64,000 nucleotides of DNA from Engraulis encrasicolus (Eukaryota > Chordata > Actinopteri > Clupeiformes > Engraulidae). The position numbers were made by a program, and so were the translations under genes. A model generated the notes under the pieces. It searched no databases. It had not been told where the DNA came from and saw nothing but the letters and a program-made list of their open reading frames with translations. The DNA lies in contig NC_085871.1 in the NCBI RefSeq assembly GCF_034702125.1, positions 36,862,659-36,926,658 on the forward strand, in the 5' to 3' direction. Of this stretch, positions 53,565-63,785 are shown in pieces. Numbering within the stretch: the first letter of the stretch is position 1; each line of letters begins with the position of its first letter.

Positions 53565-56546
53565 CAAAGTTGACAGAGTGATGGTCAGTTGGGAGAAATA
53601 AACATGTTTCAAATTTGATTAGGCCTACTAAGATTAGCTCCAGATTCACTATACATTGCTGGTGTTTCCAGACGCGCTGTGCCACATGTGTCACTTCAGC
53701 GCGTAATGCTTGCAACTTTTTTGTGTGTAATTTATGAACGTGCGTGCCTTGGCGCATTGATACACTGGAGTTATGCGGTCAGAAAAGTGACCTAATAGTG
53801 GGACTACTTCAGGTGTGCATATATAGACAGTTAATCAATACCCAATTTAGCGCGTCACAATGGGAGATTCCAGACTGCCGTGGTATAAAGGTGGATAATT
53901 GACTGCACACCTGTGGGACATTTTTAGAATCTTTGTTATTGATTCTAGAATAGAGCTCTTGCCAAAAATTCCCATCCTGAATTTTGACTAGTTTTAATGT
54001 TGTAATACACCCACCGCTTCCCTCTTTTTCCTGTAGGTTGCCAGCCACCATATGTGATCTTTACCTGCTACAAGTGTTCTTTTCAAGCAAGCTCTGGAGT
54101 AGATCTGGACCAACACCTCATAAAGGCTCACAGAAATGACTTAAGACCACTTCATTCGGCAGATTTTCGCCTTATAAGTGTTGCAAAACTCAAACCAAGC
54201 CACAAGGCTTCTGTCCTAGTCAAACAACTGCAAATACCTAAAAGAAGGATGGTGTCAAAGACGTGCCCAAAATGTAAAAAGACCTTCACACGTGGTTCAG
54301 ATATGAGAAGACACCTTAAGACTTGCAACGTGGTCTGTGAGGAAATTCTCCCTTCTCAGCCAACTCAGGAACATCTATCTGTGGAAAATGATGTGACAGG
54401 GACCACAAGCCAAATTGACCAAATTAAAAGGGCTAATGAAGCCAGTGTTTCGCCGAGAAGCTGTGTGTACTCAGCCCCATTGCAGCCTCCTAAAACAAGG
54501 GAAAGAAGTGTAGTGTCAAAGACGTGCCCAAAATGTAAAAAGACCTTCACAAGTGGTTCAGATATGAGACGACACCTGAAGACTTGCAAAGTGGTCTGTG
54601 CGGAAATTCTCCCCCCTCAGCAAACTCCGGATCTTTTAACTGTGGAAAAGGATGTGACAGGGACCACAAGTCAACATGACCAAATTAATGGGGTTAATGA
54701 AGCTGGTGTTTCGCAGAGAAGTGTTGAAAACCTCCAACCAAGCCTTGTCTACTCAGCCCCATTTCAGCCTCCTAAAAGAAGAGAAAGAAGGGTAGTGTCA
54801 AAGACGTGCCCAAAATGTAAAAAGACCTTCACAAGTGGTTCAGACATGAGAAGACACCTAAAGACTTGCAAAGTGGTCTGTGAGGAAATTCTCCCCCCTC
54901 AGTCAGCTCCAGATCTTTTAACTGTGGAAAATAATGTGACGGGGACCACAAGTCAAAATGATCAAATTAAGAGGCTAACTGAAGCTGGTGGTTCACAGGG
55001 AAGTGGTGCAGAACTCCAATCAAATAATGTGGCTCTTGCTTCAGGCTTTCATATTAAGCTTTCTGGTACAAAGCCCTTGGTGCCAAAGACATGCCCAAAA
55101 TGTAAAAAGACCTTCTCACGTGGCTATGACATGAGAAAACACTTAAAGATTTGCAAAGTGGTCAGTGAGCAAGTTCTCTCCCCTCAGCCAACTCACCCTC
55201 TAGGAAGAGTGATCGTGTCAAAAATATGCCCTAAATGTGGACAGACCTTCCAAACTCCATCAGCTATGAGGAAACACCTTAGGACTCACTTCTGTCCAAA
55301 GATGACTGTTCCTGAACATTTGAAGGACTCAAAAGAATGCCCCATATGTGGAAAAACCTTCACAATAGCCGCGAGCATGCTTCAGCATTACAATCTTCAC
55401 ACAGACCCCCACTTAGAAGGTTTTCACTGTGACATTTGTAAAGAGGTTTTTGGTTCAGAGACTGAGCTGAATAAGCATCAGATTGGCCATTACATGCTTG
55501 TCACTGGCCTGCAGTGTTACATTTGTAAAGAGACCTTTGCAATGGAAAGTGAGCTGGTGGAACATTTGCATGGCCATAATCCAGAAGAAACACTGCGATG
55601 CAGTGATTGTGGGCGACGGTGCAGGAACGCCGTTCACTTGGCTATCCACAACCAAGTGCATTCCCAGGAAGTCCGCATTAAGTGTGCCATGTGTGAAGAA
55701 ACATTCAGAAAGTGTGTACCCCTTCGCTCGCACTTCTTCAAAGCTCACAACATCAAAGATTCGTATCCCTGTTCCCACTGTGAGAACACCTTCACTACGG
55801 TCCCTGAATTGGTGTCCCACATACGCAGCTTGTGTGTAGAGAAGCGACGTTACAATTGTCCAGGTTGTAGCAAGACATTTTCGATAGCTTACAGTCTCTC
55901 CGTGCACCAAAGGCTTAGTTGTCCTGGCCTTCAGAAGCCCGAAGAGCCCGGGCATCTGTGCCATTTGTGTGGTAAGGTCTACCTTACTGCAGGTAGGCTG
56001 AGGTCACACATCAAGGCCGTTCACGTGTCCATACCCCCTTTCACATGCGATCAATGCGGCAGGGGTTTCAAGACGTTTGACGTCTTGCAGAATCACTTAA
56101 AAACCCACCTGGATGACAAGGAAAGGCAACACTATGCTTGCTCTTACTGCGATAAGAAATTTGTCAGTAGAGGAACTTTGGTTCGCCACCATCGCATTCA
56201 CACCGGGGAGAGACCTCACTGCTGTAAGGAGTGCAATAAGACTTTCTTGACAGACACGGAATTGAAAAAGCACATGCGCTACCATACAGGCCACAAGCCC
56301 TTCAAATGCGAAGTCTGCGGCAAAGCGTTCACTCAGTCGTGCTACTTGAAGGTGCACATGGTTGCTCACACTGACGCACGGCCGTACTCTTGCTCTGTGT
56401 GTGAGAAACCCTTTAAGGACCATAATCACCTTAGGCGGCACATGCGGATCCATACTGGAGAAAAACCATACTTATGTCAACAATGTGGCAAAAGGTTTAT
56501 CCAATCCATCCAGTTAAAACTCCATCTGAAGAAATGTACCCAATGA
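33915..56546 (+). CDS. TZ4: complete TIN2-like domain + 20-finger C2H2 gene, very large introns
   Basis: Nine coding exons: 33915-33939, 38330-38532, 40021-40113, 40490-40585, 47414-47521, 47807-47945, 51526-52021, 52138-52196, 54037-56546. The total is 3729 nt, that is 1242 residues plus stop, with no internal stop. Exon 1 encodes MSSQDTGK, unlike TZ2 and TZ3 but like TZ5. Exons 2-6 are the TIN2-like domain (residues about 9-222; IWRVVQ appears here as VWRVVQEKDVLNYGVVEEF), with one codon less in exon 5 than in TZ3. Exon 7 has the IFSFLSHPP and LERIDITGIPLP motifs. The last exon has about 20 fingers. Intron 4 (6.8 kb) holds a hAT-like element with a nested Ty3/gypsy remnant; intron 6 (3.6 kb) holds a 2.9-kb hAT-like element and a MITE. 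AATAAA lies at 56844-56849. Likely nuclear; target unknown. Confidence 0.87.
34336..36887. mobile_element. 2.55-kb hAT-like element in TZ4 intron 1
   Basis: Inverted ends CAGGGATTAAAG and CTTTAATCCCTG, flanked by AAAACC (34330-34335, 36888-36893). Near the left end are short GACGGA/TCCGTC inverted motifs. No transposase frame. Only 6 bp of flanking repeat is visible, against 8 expected for hAT. Confidence 0.6.
35883..36233. mobile_element. Nested MITE with TCCCAGGTAGCAA ends
   Basis: Ends TCCCAGGTAGCAAAG and TTTGCTACCTGGGA. Interior GC-richer with repeated TCAGTTACTGCATGA and GTTATTTTCAGTG. Possible ATT flanking repeat. Confidence 0.65.
37064..37352 (-). mobile_element. tRNA-derived SINE (minus strand)
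   Basis: Same family as 19044-19370: minus-strand B box GGTTCGACTCC, then the GGTACC and GGGCGCC body blocks, more diverged. Lies in TZ4 intron 1. Confidence 0.75.
37370..38215. mobile_element. Mariner-type element with nested GACACTGTGCAGG MITE
   Basis: Outer sequence relates to 12661-13089 and 58615-63487 (ATTATGGACATAAGTCCACT, CTTTTTCATGATATTCTAAT at its right end). The nested MITE is 37693-38060 with AGGACACTGTGCAGG and CACACAGTGTCCCT ends. Confidence 0.6.
38330..47945 (+). CDS. TZ4 exons 2-6: TIN2 N-terminal (TRFH-like) domain
   Basis: Exons of 203, 93, 96, 108 and 139 nt spread over 9.6 kb because of insertions in intron 4. Exon 2 gives LRLICATVWRVVQEKD and RQWVQLLLGLRAK; exon 3 VVLDSCRCES; exon 4 ends PVGKDLFFQ; exon 5 EVFPEYEPKIDLQMRSLI then LEEFLPTSR; exon 6 VMEECFQTLSHPHKLL. 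Every hydrophobic position kept between TZ2 and TZ3 is kept here as well. Exon 6 is 15 nt longer than in TZ3. Confidence 0.78.
38533..40020 (+). other. TZ4 intron 2
   Basis: About 1.5 kb of AT-rich sequence. I see no transposon ends, no exon and no RNA gene in it. Confidence 0.5.
40193..40262. repeat. GT microsatellite in TZ4 intron 3
   Basis: A nearly pure GT run of about 70 bp, with a short CA/CG run at 40323-40350. Confidence 0.95.
40637..40823. mobile_element. Foldback MITE just after TZ4 exon 4
   Basis: Inverted arms GGTATAAGGTTGGAGCAGGT and ACCTGCTCCAACCTTATACC, continuing through GACACAAAGGTC / GACCTTTGTGTC around a short loop. Starts 51 bp after the exon donor. Confidence 0.85.
41958..43775 (-). 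pseudogene. Ty3/gypsy RNase H and integrase, frameshifted
   Basis: Separate minus-strand frames: 43383-43775 with RNase H blocks (VITDHKPLVTI, ADTLSRLPN), 42951-43241 with the integrase HHCC zinc-binding region (HIAHQGIEKTRR, CRLCDVCKEN), 42749-43015 with LTVDRYTKYP, and 42109-42957 with ILTDNGAQY and the FIERH glutamate. At least two frame changes separate them. The 3' part contains a minisatellite giving QQHTTQTQ repeats (about 42160-42300). Confidence 0.8.
43959..45758 (-). pseudogene. Ty3/gypsy gag end, protease and reverse transcriptase
   Basis: One open frame of about 600 residues in the decayed element. In order: a CCHC zinc knuckle (CSACGAKGHWARCC), a protease active site (KIDTGASGNTL), then reverse-transcriptase blocks (SLRICLDPQKLN, RLPFGLSVSQDLFQ, and the catalytic ADDIVIYG). 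In-frame gag sequence continues right up to the border at 45840, so the start is missing. RNase H and integrase follow in other frames. Confidence 0.85.
47578..47699. repeat. Small foldback after TZ4 exon 5
   Basis: Arms CCAGGATTCATTAGTTTACA... and ...ATGAATCCTGG with CACTCCAGTGTTGC / GGCACTGGAGT. A related piece (CCAGTGCCACATATTCCATA) lies at about 24508-24528 in TZ3 intron 2. Confidence 0.65.
48109..51032. mobile_element. 2.92-kb hAT-type element (TZ4 intron 6)
   Basis: Ends CAGTGCTTAATTTG and CAAATTAAGCACTG, with a perfect 8-bp duplication ACCACAAG (48101-48108, 51033-51040). No frame above about 90 codons, so non-autonomous. The interior has CpG-rich parts near 49060-49560 and 50220-50510. 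Confidence 0.88.
51113..51476. mobile_element. MITE of the GACACTGTGCAGG family, inverted copy
   Basis: Ends AAAGGGACACTGTGTGAGAT and CTGCACAGTGTCCCTTT. Stops about 50 bp before TZ4 exon 7. Confidence 0.8.
51526..52021 (+). CDS. TZ4 exon 7: acidic linker with conserved end motif
   Basis: 496 nt, phase 1 to phase 2, donor GTGAGT at 52022. The start is GSPSPQPLGEEDCIFSFLSH and the end holds LERIDITGIPLPPP, a basic RPRKQK run and QISWISPIDNE. TZ3 has the same start and end around a middle some 70 residues longer. The ends are therefore candidate interaction or localisation motifs. Confidence 0.85.
52197..54036 (+). other. TZ4 intron 8 with foldback and microsatellite
   Basis: Contains a long hairpin at 52724-52870 (GGTGTGCGTATAACAGGAAA... 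and its inverse, flanked by GGATAATTGAC/GTCAATTATCC). A related GGATAATTGACTGCACACC lies at about 53892-53910, so the hairpin may be one end of a 1.2-kb element. A CT run sits at about 53522-53562. Confidence 0.6.
52724..52870. repeat. Long perfect-arm hairpin
   Basis: Arms of about 50 bp around GATAATTGACG..CACGGTGTGCGTATAAC and their inverse. The loop carries GACGCGAAGCGGAGTGGCC, reminiscent of the CTCCGCTCCGCGTCGGGG loop in the hairpin repeats of TZ2. Confidence 0.8.
54037..56546 (+). CDS. TZ4 last exon: about 20 zinc fingers with an amplified CCHC module
   Basis: The acceptor CTGTAG ends at 54036; phase 1. It begins FTCYKCSF, like TZ3 (FTCSKCSF). Fingers 2-5 are near copies of one CCHC finger (CPKCKKTF, then MRRHLKTC), each followed by a spacer of about 60-70 residues, so this part is a recent tandem amplification. 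The C-terminal half has classical fingers such as CSYCDKKF and CEVCGKAF, with HTGERP/HTGEKP linkers in part. The ATG at 54054 is internal to the exon. Confidence 0.9.
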
Positions 56547-57989
56547 ATTTAGGTACATTAGGTACAAAGTGTATTTAGAAACATTGGCAGAACATGTGTA
56601 CACAGGGCTCCATGGCAAAACAATGATATCCCCCCACTCACACCTCATATGGCTTGCCATGGGCCCCCACCACCATTATGCCTGGCCTCTGCCCTGTTTT
56701 TTCTTACTTTCTCTATAGTTAAGAGATTACATTAACCCACAATGGGCACGTTATTTGATTTCTTGGATGATTTGTTTAATAGTTACTCATACATTTTGCT
56801 GATGTAACCTACTGTACGTATGGTGAATTAAATTAAATGTATGAATAAAATGCCCCTTCCCGGGAGAAGGTTACGATGATGCAAAATGGCCTGGCTGTTC
56901 TATTTCAATAACAATGACACAGCATTCCACAAGAACACAGGGAAAACTTATAATTTTCAATCTTTTCATACATTCATAAATTGGGATGATTCTATAATTC
57001 GACTGGCATTTCGGAGAGAGAGAGAGAGAGAGAGGAATTCCTATATGATGTTGAGATGCCTTCAACAGGGCTGATTTTGGTTTTGATGGAAAAATTGCTT
57101 GTAAAGTGCCTTTTGCTGAAATAAGCTATCTAAGTAATAATTTGTGAAATAACAATAGCCCACTAATAGTAGGTTATTTTACATCACATGGGATGGGCCT
57201 AGCCCATCAGTGTGCTTGAGAAAGAGAAATATCCAAAATAGAAAGTAAGACTATATAACGTACCCTAATAGGCTAATAAATACAAAAAGGTGTGCTCTAT
57301 GAGGATGTAATTAAAAACCCATCTATCTAATATCTCCCGCTGTGATGCTTTTATAATGTGAAAGGGTGTAGTCACATTTTTATTGCATTTTAATCCCAGT
57401 CATTATATTGTTTGTCACTCTCGCTACCATTTTCAAAACAATTTTATAGATTATCAAAACAATATTATAGATTATCGCAATAATTTCTTGGCCAATTTAT
57501 CGTCCGGCAAAATTTGTTATCGTTTCAGGCGTACATACCGTACCGATTTGTATCAACTGCTGGTATTGCGTGATGAAATACAGTCTCACAGCAAGTTTAT
57601 TTGAACAGCATTTCTTCATTACGGTGTAGATTTTGAGACAGGCATGCCACGGGCACCGCACAAACAACTTCATCCTACCTTGTGCCCAGTTGAAAAGACA
57701 TAAGTTTGAAAGTCCTTAAATCCATTAACAAGAATGTTGTAATCAATCTGTGCACCTGATATGGAAAATTCTTGAGCTTCATAAGTAGGATTGCATGATT
57801 CACTGTGATGCAGACTTTCTTCATTATAAATCCCTGTAATGTCAGATTTGAATTTAGTCACCCTCCTGCATCATATGAAAGATAAATTTGTGCTGACGTT
57901 CAAAACACAATTGGTTGCGGTTAATGGTGAGTGAAATTGGCAAATAAAGATCATGGACTTGAAAGGATACTCAAATTATTGAATCACCC
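56547..57989 (+). other. TZ4 3' UTR and spacer
   Basis: Candidate poly(A) signal AATAAA at 56844-56849. A GA run lies at about 57016-57034. Otherwise AT-rich, and I see no gene. Confidence 0.6.
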
Positions 57990-58397
57990 TAGGGCTGCTC
58001 GATATTGGAAAAAAACAATATCACGATATTTTCTGCAAATATTGATATCACGATATTTTAAGCGATATATACAACATTCTCTACCCCCGCCACTATTATC
58101 GTAGTGGAGTGGCATGCATAATGGATTTCTAGTTTCTAGTGCTTTCTAGTAGCATCATGTCTAGTAAGTCTGCATGAATGTAGACTTGAGGAGAGCGCGA
58201 GACTCGAGAGGCGTCTATTTTTCTAGTTCTGATGTACCACCCCTGCATTTTGCTTAATCCCTTGGCTGCCATACTGCACCGTAGCGTTGCAAATGACAAA
58301 TGACAAAATATCACGATATATGAATTTTGATATTGATATCACGATATATGATGAATATTGATATTGCGATATAAATACGATATATTGCACAGCCCTA
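57990..58397. mobile_element. 408-bp hAT-type MITE
   Basis: Ends TAGGGCTGCTCGATATTG and CGATATATTGCACAGCCCTA, with a perfect 8-bp duplication AATCACCC (57982-57989, 58398-58405). ATATCACGATAT motifs repeat inside. Confidence 0.88.
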
Positions 58398-59365
58398 AAT
58401 CACCCTCATACTTCTTTGATTGTTTGTTACCAAATTATCCCTATCTCTCATCATTGTTTTCCTTAAACATAGTAATTTTGGTTTCCTGATAGCAGTGTGT
58501 GGGTCGCCTGGTTTTACCCGTAGTGACATCATTCATGCATTTCAATAGAGCAGTCATTCTCAATTTGTGGGCCTTGGAGGTATTCTATTCAAACTGGGCC
58601 TTGAAATCATCATACAGCTCCAGGCCTTTTTATTAGAATAGCATGAAAAAGTTGATTTATTTCCATAATTCCATCAATAATGTTAAACTGTCATGGATTG
58701 TAGATTCATGGCCCAGTTTTTTAACTATTCCAACCATTAATTGTTTTCTTTTTTTATACGTTGGCCTTCCAGCTAAAAAAAAAAACATGAATTGGGGAAT
58801 TCGCAGCATTAGAATATTGTTATAAAATCAAATTTTTCTTCATCAAAATTCGGGTCACATTAAATCAGTTGAAATTTGGTACTTTCTTCATAACATGCAA
58901 TGGTCAATACTTGGTTAGTAGTTTCTCTGTCTTCATAATGGCCATGATGCGTTTAACATTGAAGTCAATGGCAAAAACAGTGCATGGGAGTTATGGAAGC
59001 CCAGATATCCTTGATGCGTTGTTGTCAGCTGTTCTTGTTTGTTGACCTGGTGCCCCACACTTCACTCTTCAATATACCCTGTAGATTTCCATGCCACGTT
59101 TTGGTGTTAACTCACCAGTTTAATTCTAAATCACCAGAAATTAAACCCCATTGAAAAATGGTCTTAACTACCAGCCAAACTGAAATTTCACCAGCATTTG
59201 ACTGGTTGGCTGGTGTTAGGCCTAATTTAGAGCCCTGCCCGGCCTCCAGTAATTGTTTTTCAATGATATATATATAAATGTTAGCGATTGGAGTAGTAGA
59301 GAAGAGAGTGATAAATACAGGATACACAAGACACATTGCACGCATTATTACATTAACCATATACA

Positions 59366-61294
59366 CTCACCGGCTACTTCATTAGGAACACCTCTCTAGT
59401 GATGGGTTGAACCCCCTTTTGCCTTCAGGACTGCCAAAAGATACCCTACTGGGCATCACTGGTACTGCACTCTCATGGTTCAGGTCCTATCTAACTGGAA
59501 GAGAGCAGTTTGTCTCTATTGGTGATTTCCGGTCTCCAAATTCACTCCTCACACATGGTGTTCCACAAGGCTCAGTTTTAGGCCCCCTACTCTTCATCAT
59601 TTATATTCTTCCCCATGGTAACATTCTCTGAAAACATGGCCTAAATTTTCATTGTTATGCAGATGACACCCAAATCTACGTGTACATACACACAAAACCC
59701 TCCCATCCACTCCCCCTTGCTAACTTAACAACCTGCCTCAATGAAATTAGTAATTGGATGACCCAAAACTTTCTTAAACTTAATCAAAACAAAACCGAAG
59801 CCATCATCATCGCCACCCCATCATTACTTAAAAAGATAAACCTTTCTCAGTTCTCTATCCCTGACTATTTTACCTCCACTTCCTCTGAAGTAAAAAATCT
59901 GGGCGTCATCATCGACTCTTCGCTCTCCTTTGAATCCCATATTAAACACCTCACCAAAACTGCGTTTTTCCACCTTAAAACCATCTCCAGACTCCGCCCT
60001 TCTCTCACCCCTACCTCTGCTGAGACCCTCATTCACGCTTTCGTAACCTCCAGATTAGATCATTTCAATGCCCTACTCACTGGTCTCCCCACTAAATTGA
60101 TTAACCGTCTACAATACATTCAAACCTCAGCAGCTAGATTACTTACACACACCATACCCTGGCATCACATTACCCCTATCCTCTATCAATTACACTGTCT
60201 TCCTATCCATTCACGTATCCATTTCAAAATTCTCCTCCTCGTATACAAGGCCCAGCACAACCTTGCACCCTCCTACATCACATCTCCTCACCCCATACAA
60301 TCCCACCCGCACACTACGATCCACTGACTCACTCCTCCTTACAGTTCCCTCCACACACCTGCGCACCATGGGCGACAGGGCATTTAGTGTTGATGGCCCC
60401 AAACTTTGGAATTCTCTTCCACTGTCACTTCATCAATGCTCTACACTATCTACTTTCAAGTCTAAGCTAAAGACACACCTTTTCAATTCTGCTTAAAACA
60501 TTTATTTGTATTGTACTTTTATTTCTATTTTATTTTTGCATTTTAATTACTCTCCTATTGTTAATTCACTGAAGCTTTGTTATACTTGCTCTACTGTTAT
60601 GTATTTGTTTTGATTGTAAAGTGTCCTTGGGTATTTTGAAAGACGCTCAAAAATAAAATGTATTAGCCTATTATTATTATTATTATGATAAAGTGCCAAT
60701 AACAGGACTCGGGTAAGCTGTGGCATTCCACCAAATACTGCTCAGAAAATATCCTTATGCCATTATATCGCTAGACTGAAACGTTGATGTAAGGCAGGGT
60801 TGACTCATGTTTTCATGCTGTTGACGCCAAATTCTTACCATTCCACCTGAGTGTTGCAGTATCAAGACTCATCACACCAGGCAACATTTTTACGATCTTC
60901 TAGTGTCGTTTTTGGTGAAATTGTTGCCTCATTTTCCTTTTCTTTGCTGACAGGAGTGGCACCAATGTGGTTTTCTGCTGCTGTAGCCCATTTGCCTCAA
61001 GATTTGATGAGCTGTGTAATCAGGGATTCTCTTATGCATATCTTGGTTGTAATGAGTGGTTATTTGACTTAATGTTGGTTGGTTGTGTGTGAATATCGCA
61101 GTAGCCCTTCGGCACCAACAACCATGCCATGTTCAAAGTCATTTAAATTACCTTTCTTCCCCATTATGATGCTCGGTTCAGATCACCTCAACTATGTCTA
61201 CATACACAAATACATTGAGTTGCCACCATGTGATTGGCCATGCAATTTGCCTCAATGAACAGATGTAACAGGTGTAATATAGTGACTGGCGAGT
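59366..61294 (-). mobile_element. Tc1-like transposon remnant, split by a LINE
   Basis: Ends CACTCACCGGCTACTTCATT and AGTGACTGGCGAGTG. On the minus strand from 61164 a Tc1 transposase start can be read (MGKKGNLNDFEHGMVVG), soon degraded. The middle is replaced by the L2 fragment, and the two halves resume near 60700. Confidence 0.75.
59407..60497 (+). pseudogene. L2-like LINE reverse-transcriptase end, broken
   Basis: Plus-strand frame with LSWFRSYLTGREQFVSIGDF and THGVPQGSVLGPLLFIIY, then a stop at 59629, then in the same frame CYADDTQIY (catalytic ADD) and NQNKTEAIII. A frameshift near 60300 leads to GPKLWNSLPLSL, the typical L2 C-terminal block. It is 5'-truncated, with an ATT-repeat tail at about 60670-60687. 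Confidence 0.85.
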
Positions 61295-61720
61295 GTATGC
61301 TGTAGCTCAGTCTTGCGTACATTCAGGCCAAGGCACTTTCTCTCTCTCTCTCTTTCTCTGTCACACACACACGCACGCAGGCACGCACGGTAGTAGTAGA
61401 AGCCTTTATTTGTCCCAGAATGGGCAATTGTTGGTGATAAGAAGTAGAACAGGTGCCTTATAAGTGGCACAGAGCCGACAAAAAAAGTGAACAGGTGTCC
61501 AGGAGTGTCAGACATTGTTGTGCATAGAAACAGACAAAAATTATAGCACATATTTTTCAAATCTCAACTAAGTGCAGACAGACATCCCTCCACTAAATGT
61601 TTCTCAGTTCCGCAGTTCCAGAGGCTTTGTTCAAATGAAAGGAAAGGACAGGACAGGAGGATGTTGATTGCTTTGCATTCAATGTGGGGTGGTCCATCTT
61701 ATCAAATCCAGAGATGTATA
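61295..61720. other. Spacer with TC/CA microsatellite and LINE-tail piece
   Basis: TCTC run at about 61338-61356 and CACG run to 61388, followed by a TTTATTTGTCCCAGAATGGG tail-like stretch. No gene seen. Confidence 0.6.
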
Positions 61721-62000
61721 AAGTGAAACCCCATTGGGAAACTCCAACTCCCATTGTCATTGTGACACAGCACACAAGGAAATTGCATTTACGCCTCACC
61801 CGTGCAAGGGGGCAGCCCTCAATGGCGCCGCTGGAGCAGTGCGGCAGGACGGTACCATGCTCAGGGTACCTCAGTCATAGATGAGGATGGGGGAAAGCAC
61901 TGGTTGATTACTCCCCCCCACCAATCTGGTGGGTCGGGAGTCGAACCGGCAACCTTTGGGCTTCAAGTCTGACGCCCTAACCGCTTACCTGCCCAATAAA
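61721..62000 (-). mobile_element. tRNA-derived SINE (minus strand)
   Basis: Same family as 19044-19370. Minus-strand B box is GGTTCGACTCCCGACCC; the body blocks GGTACC and GGCGCC are present. Confidence 0.8.
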
Positions 62001-62690
62001 GTACTGGACTGGAGGAGTGGAGAAGAAGTACAAGTAAGTATTTTATCAAGACAAGTATTGAAAATGACTTGTACTAAAGTATTGCAAGTACAAATGTTAA
62101 AAAAAAATACTTCTCAAGCACTGAAAGTAAAAGTGCAAGTAGTTTAGGAACTACTCAAGTACTGAAAGTAGCCTTAGCCTATAAGTAGATTTAGCCTATT
62201 TAAACATTACTAACTTTTACTTCTCTTGGAGCGCCATAAAGCCCAAAGGGCCCACAGAATTAAAAAGTGAAGCAAAATACAACATTAAACCTACATACAA
62301 TGTTGTCATGGACATTAATTTCTAATGCACAAATGGAAATGGGGTGCTCGCCTAGGGCACCAAATTAACAAGGACTCCATGTTAAGGCTTTACATTTCAT
62401 AAATTACTTAGCCTACTTCAGTCCATAAAAAATATAGTAAAAGTGTTCATTGTAAATATATGGTAAAAGTGAAAATAAGGAACAAATAATAAGTACAAAT
62501 ACATTTTAGTGAGTTAAGTTATTACACAATTCTGAGAGTGGCAGTCGGGACTGGCGATAGACAGAGGCAGACATGTTCTCTCTGCTGTGTAGACTTTGCC
62601 AATGACATTGACCCGTCTATAGGCCTACTACATGCTTTTTTTGTTTAGAAACATGGTGTTATGAGGAGGGGCAAGATACTGGCAGCCAAC
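62001..62690. other. Spacer without recognised feature
   Basis: Low-complexity AAGTA-rich stretch at about 62025-62170, then AT-rich sequence. Nothing supported. Confidence 0.5.
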
Positions 62691-63520
62691 TTGTAGTTTT
62701 CCATGCCATGTTTTGGTGCTAACTCACCCGTTTAATTCTAACTCACCAGAAATAAAACCCCTTTCATTTTCAATGGGGTTTCATTTCTGGTGATTTAAAT
62801 GTCCACCAATAAAGCACCAAGATGTGGCATGGAAATCTACGGAGTAAATTGAAGAGTGGAGTTTGGGTCACCAGATCAAACAAATAAAAACAGCTGACAG
62901 CAAAGTGTCAAGGATATCTGGGCTTCCATAACTCCTCTCATGCAATGCCTTTGCCATTGACTTCAATGTGAAACGCACAGAGGTGCATCTTGCCACCAGG
63001 CAAGGCAGGCAGCCGCTTGGGGCCCCCAAGCCCATAGAGAGTGAATAACAGTCCACATTTTACCACAGTAGTGGCGATTTTTGGTTCAAATGCTATTTTT
63101 TTTGCATTTTCGCTTGGGGCCCTACCTGACCCTAGAATCGCCTCTGCTAACGCATCATGGCAGTGATTAAGACAAAGACAGTCCTAACCAAGTATTGAAC
63201 ATTGACGTCATGTAGAAAGTAGCCTACCAAATTTGAACTGATTTGATGTGACCCGAATTTCTTTCTTATTTTTTTCTGAAGAAAATGGTGATTTTATTAC
63301 AATATTCTAGTGGTTTTTTTTTTGGAGCTGGAATGCCAAAATATGTGAAAAATAAATAAATAATCAATTTAATGATTGGAATAGTTTAAAAATGTGGGCA
63401 ATGCATACAATTCATGATTCACATTATTGATGGAATTATGGAAAGAATCAACTTTTTCCACGATATTCTAAATGGCCAGGATCTGTGTTTTCCTATAATG
63501 GTGAACGGAACAAATGGGCC

Positions 63521-63785
63521 AACTTTTATTTTGATAACCTTGCCTAGTGTCGGTCATGTTTTACCGTCTTTTAATTTAGCCACTTCATTCGTGGCCGGGG
63601 GAGATTGAAATGCGCACAGCATCATCAAAATAGTTCTAATCAACGTGGTTTTATAACATTTAGAAAGTCTCTAGCATCAATGTATTTGTGTTAGCCTAAC
63701 ATCTACTGATGTACCAATTGTAGATCAGAGTTGGTCAATTCCCACAGACTCCCACAGATATAGAACGTCTCCCAGCACCTGAAAA
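63521..63785 (+). promoter_or_regulatory. Likely TZ5 promoter and leader
   Basis: Aligns with 33711-33914 before TZ4: CTTTTATTTTGA, CTAGTGTCGGTCATGTT, TCGTGGCCG, AGAAAGTCTC and GTAGATCAGAGTTGGT recur in order. The CTTTTATTTTGA core is shared with TZ2 and TZ3. Confidence 0.6.

Larger units (their letters stand above)
58615..63487. mobile_element. Composite region bracketed by mariner-type inverted ends
   Basis: The left end CAGCTCCAGGCCTTTTTATT matches the MITE at 12661. The right end (about 63410-63487, TTATTGATGGAATTATGGAA ... GGCCAGGATCTG) is its inverse. Inner arms also match in inverted order (58850-59110 against 62700-63260, for example CTTCCATAACTCC / GGGAGTTATGGAAG). It reads as one long-armed element into which a Tc1 remnant, an L2 LINE and a SINE were later inserted. 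Confidence 0.55.
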
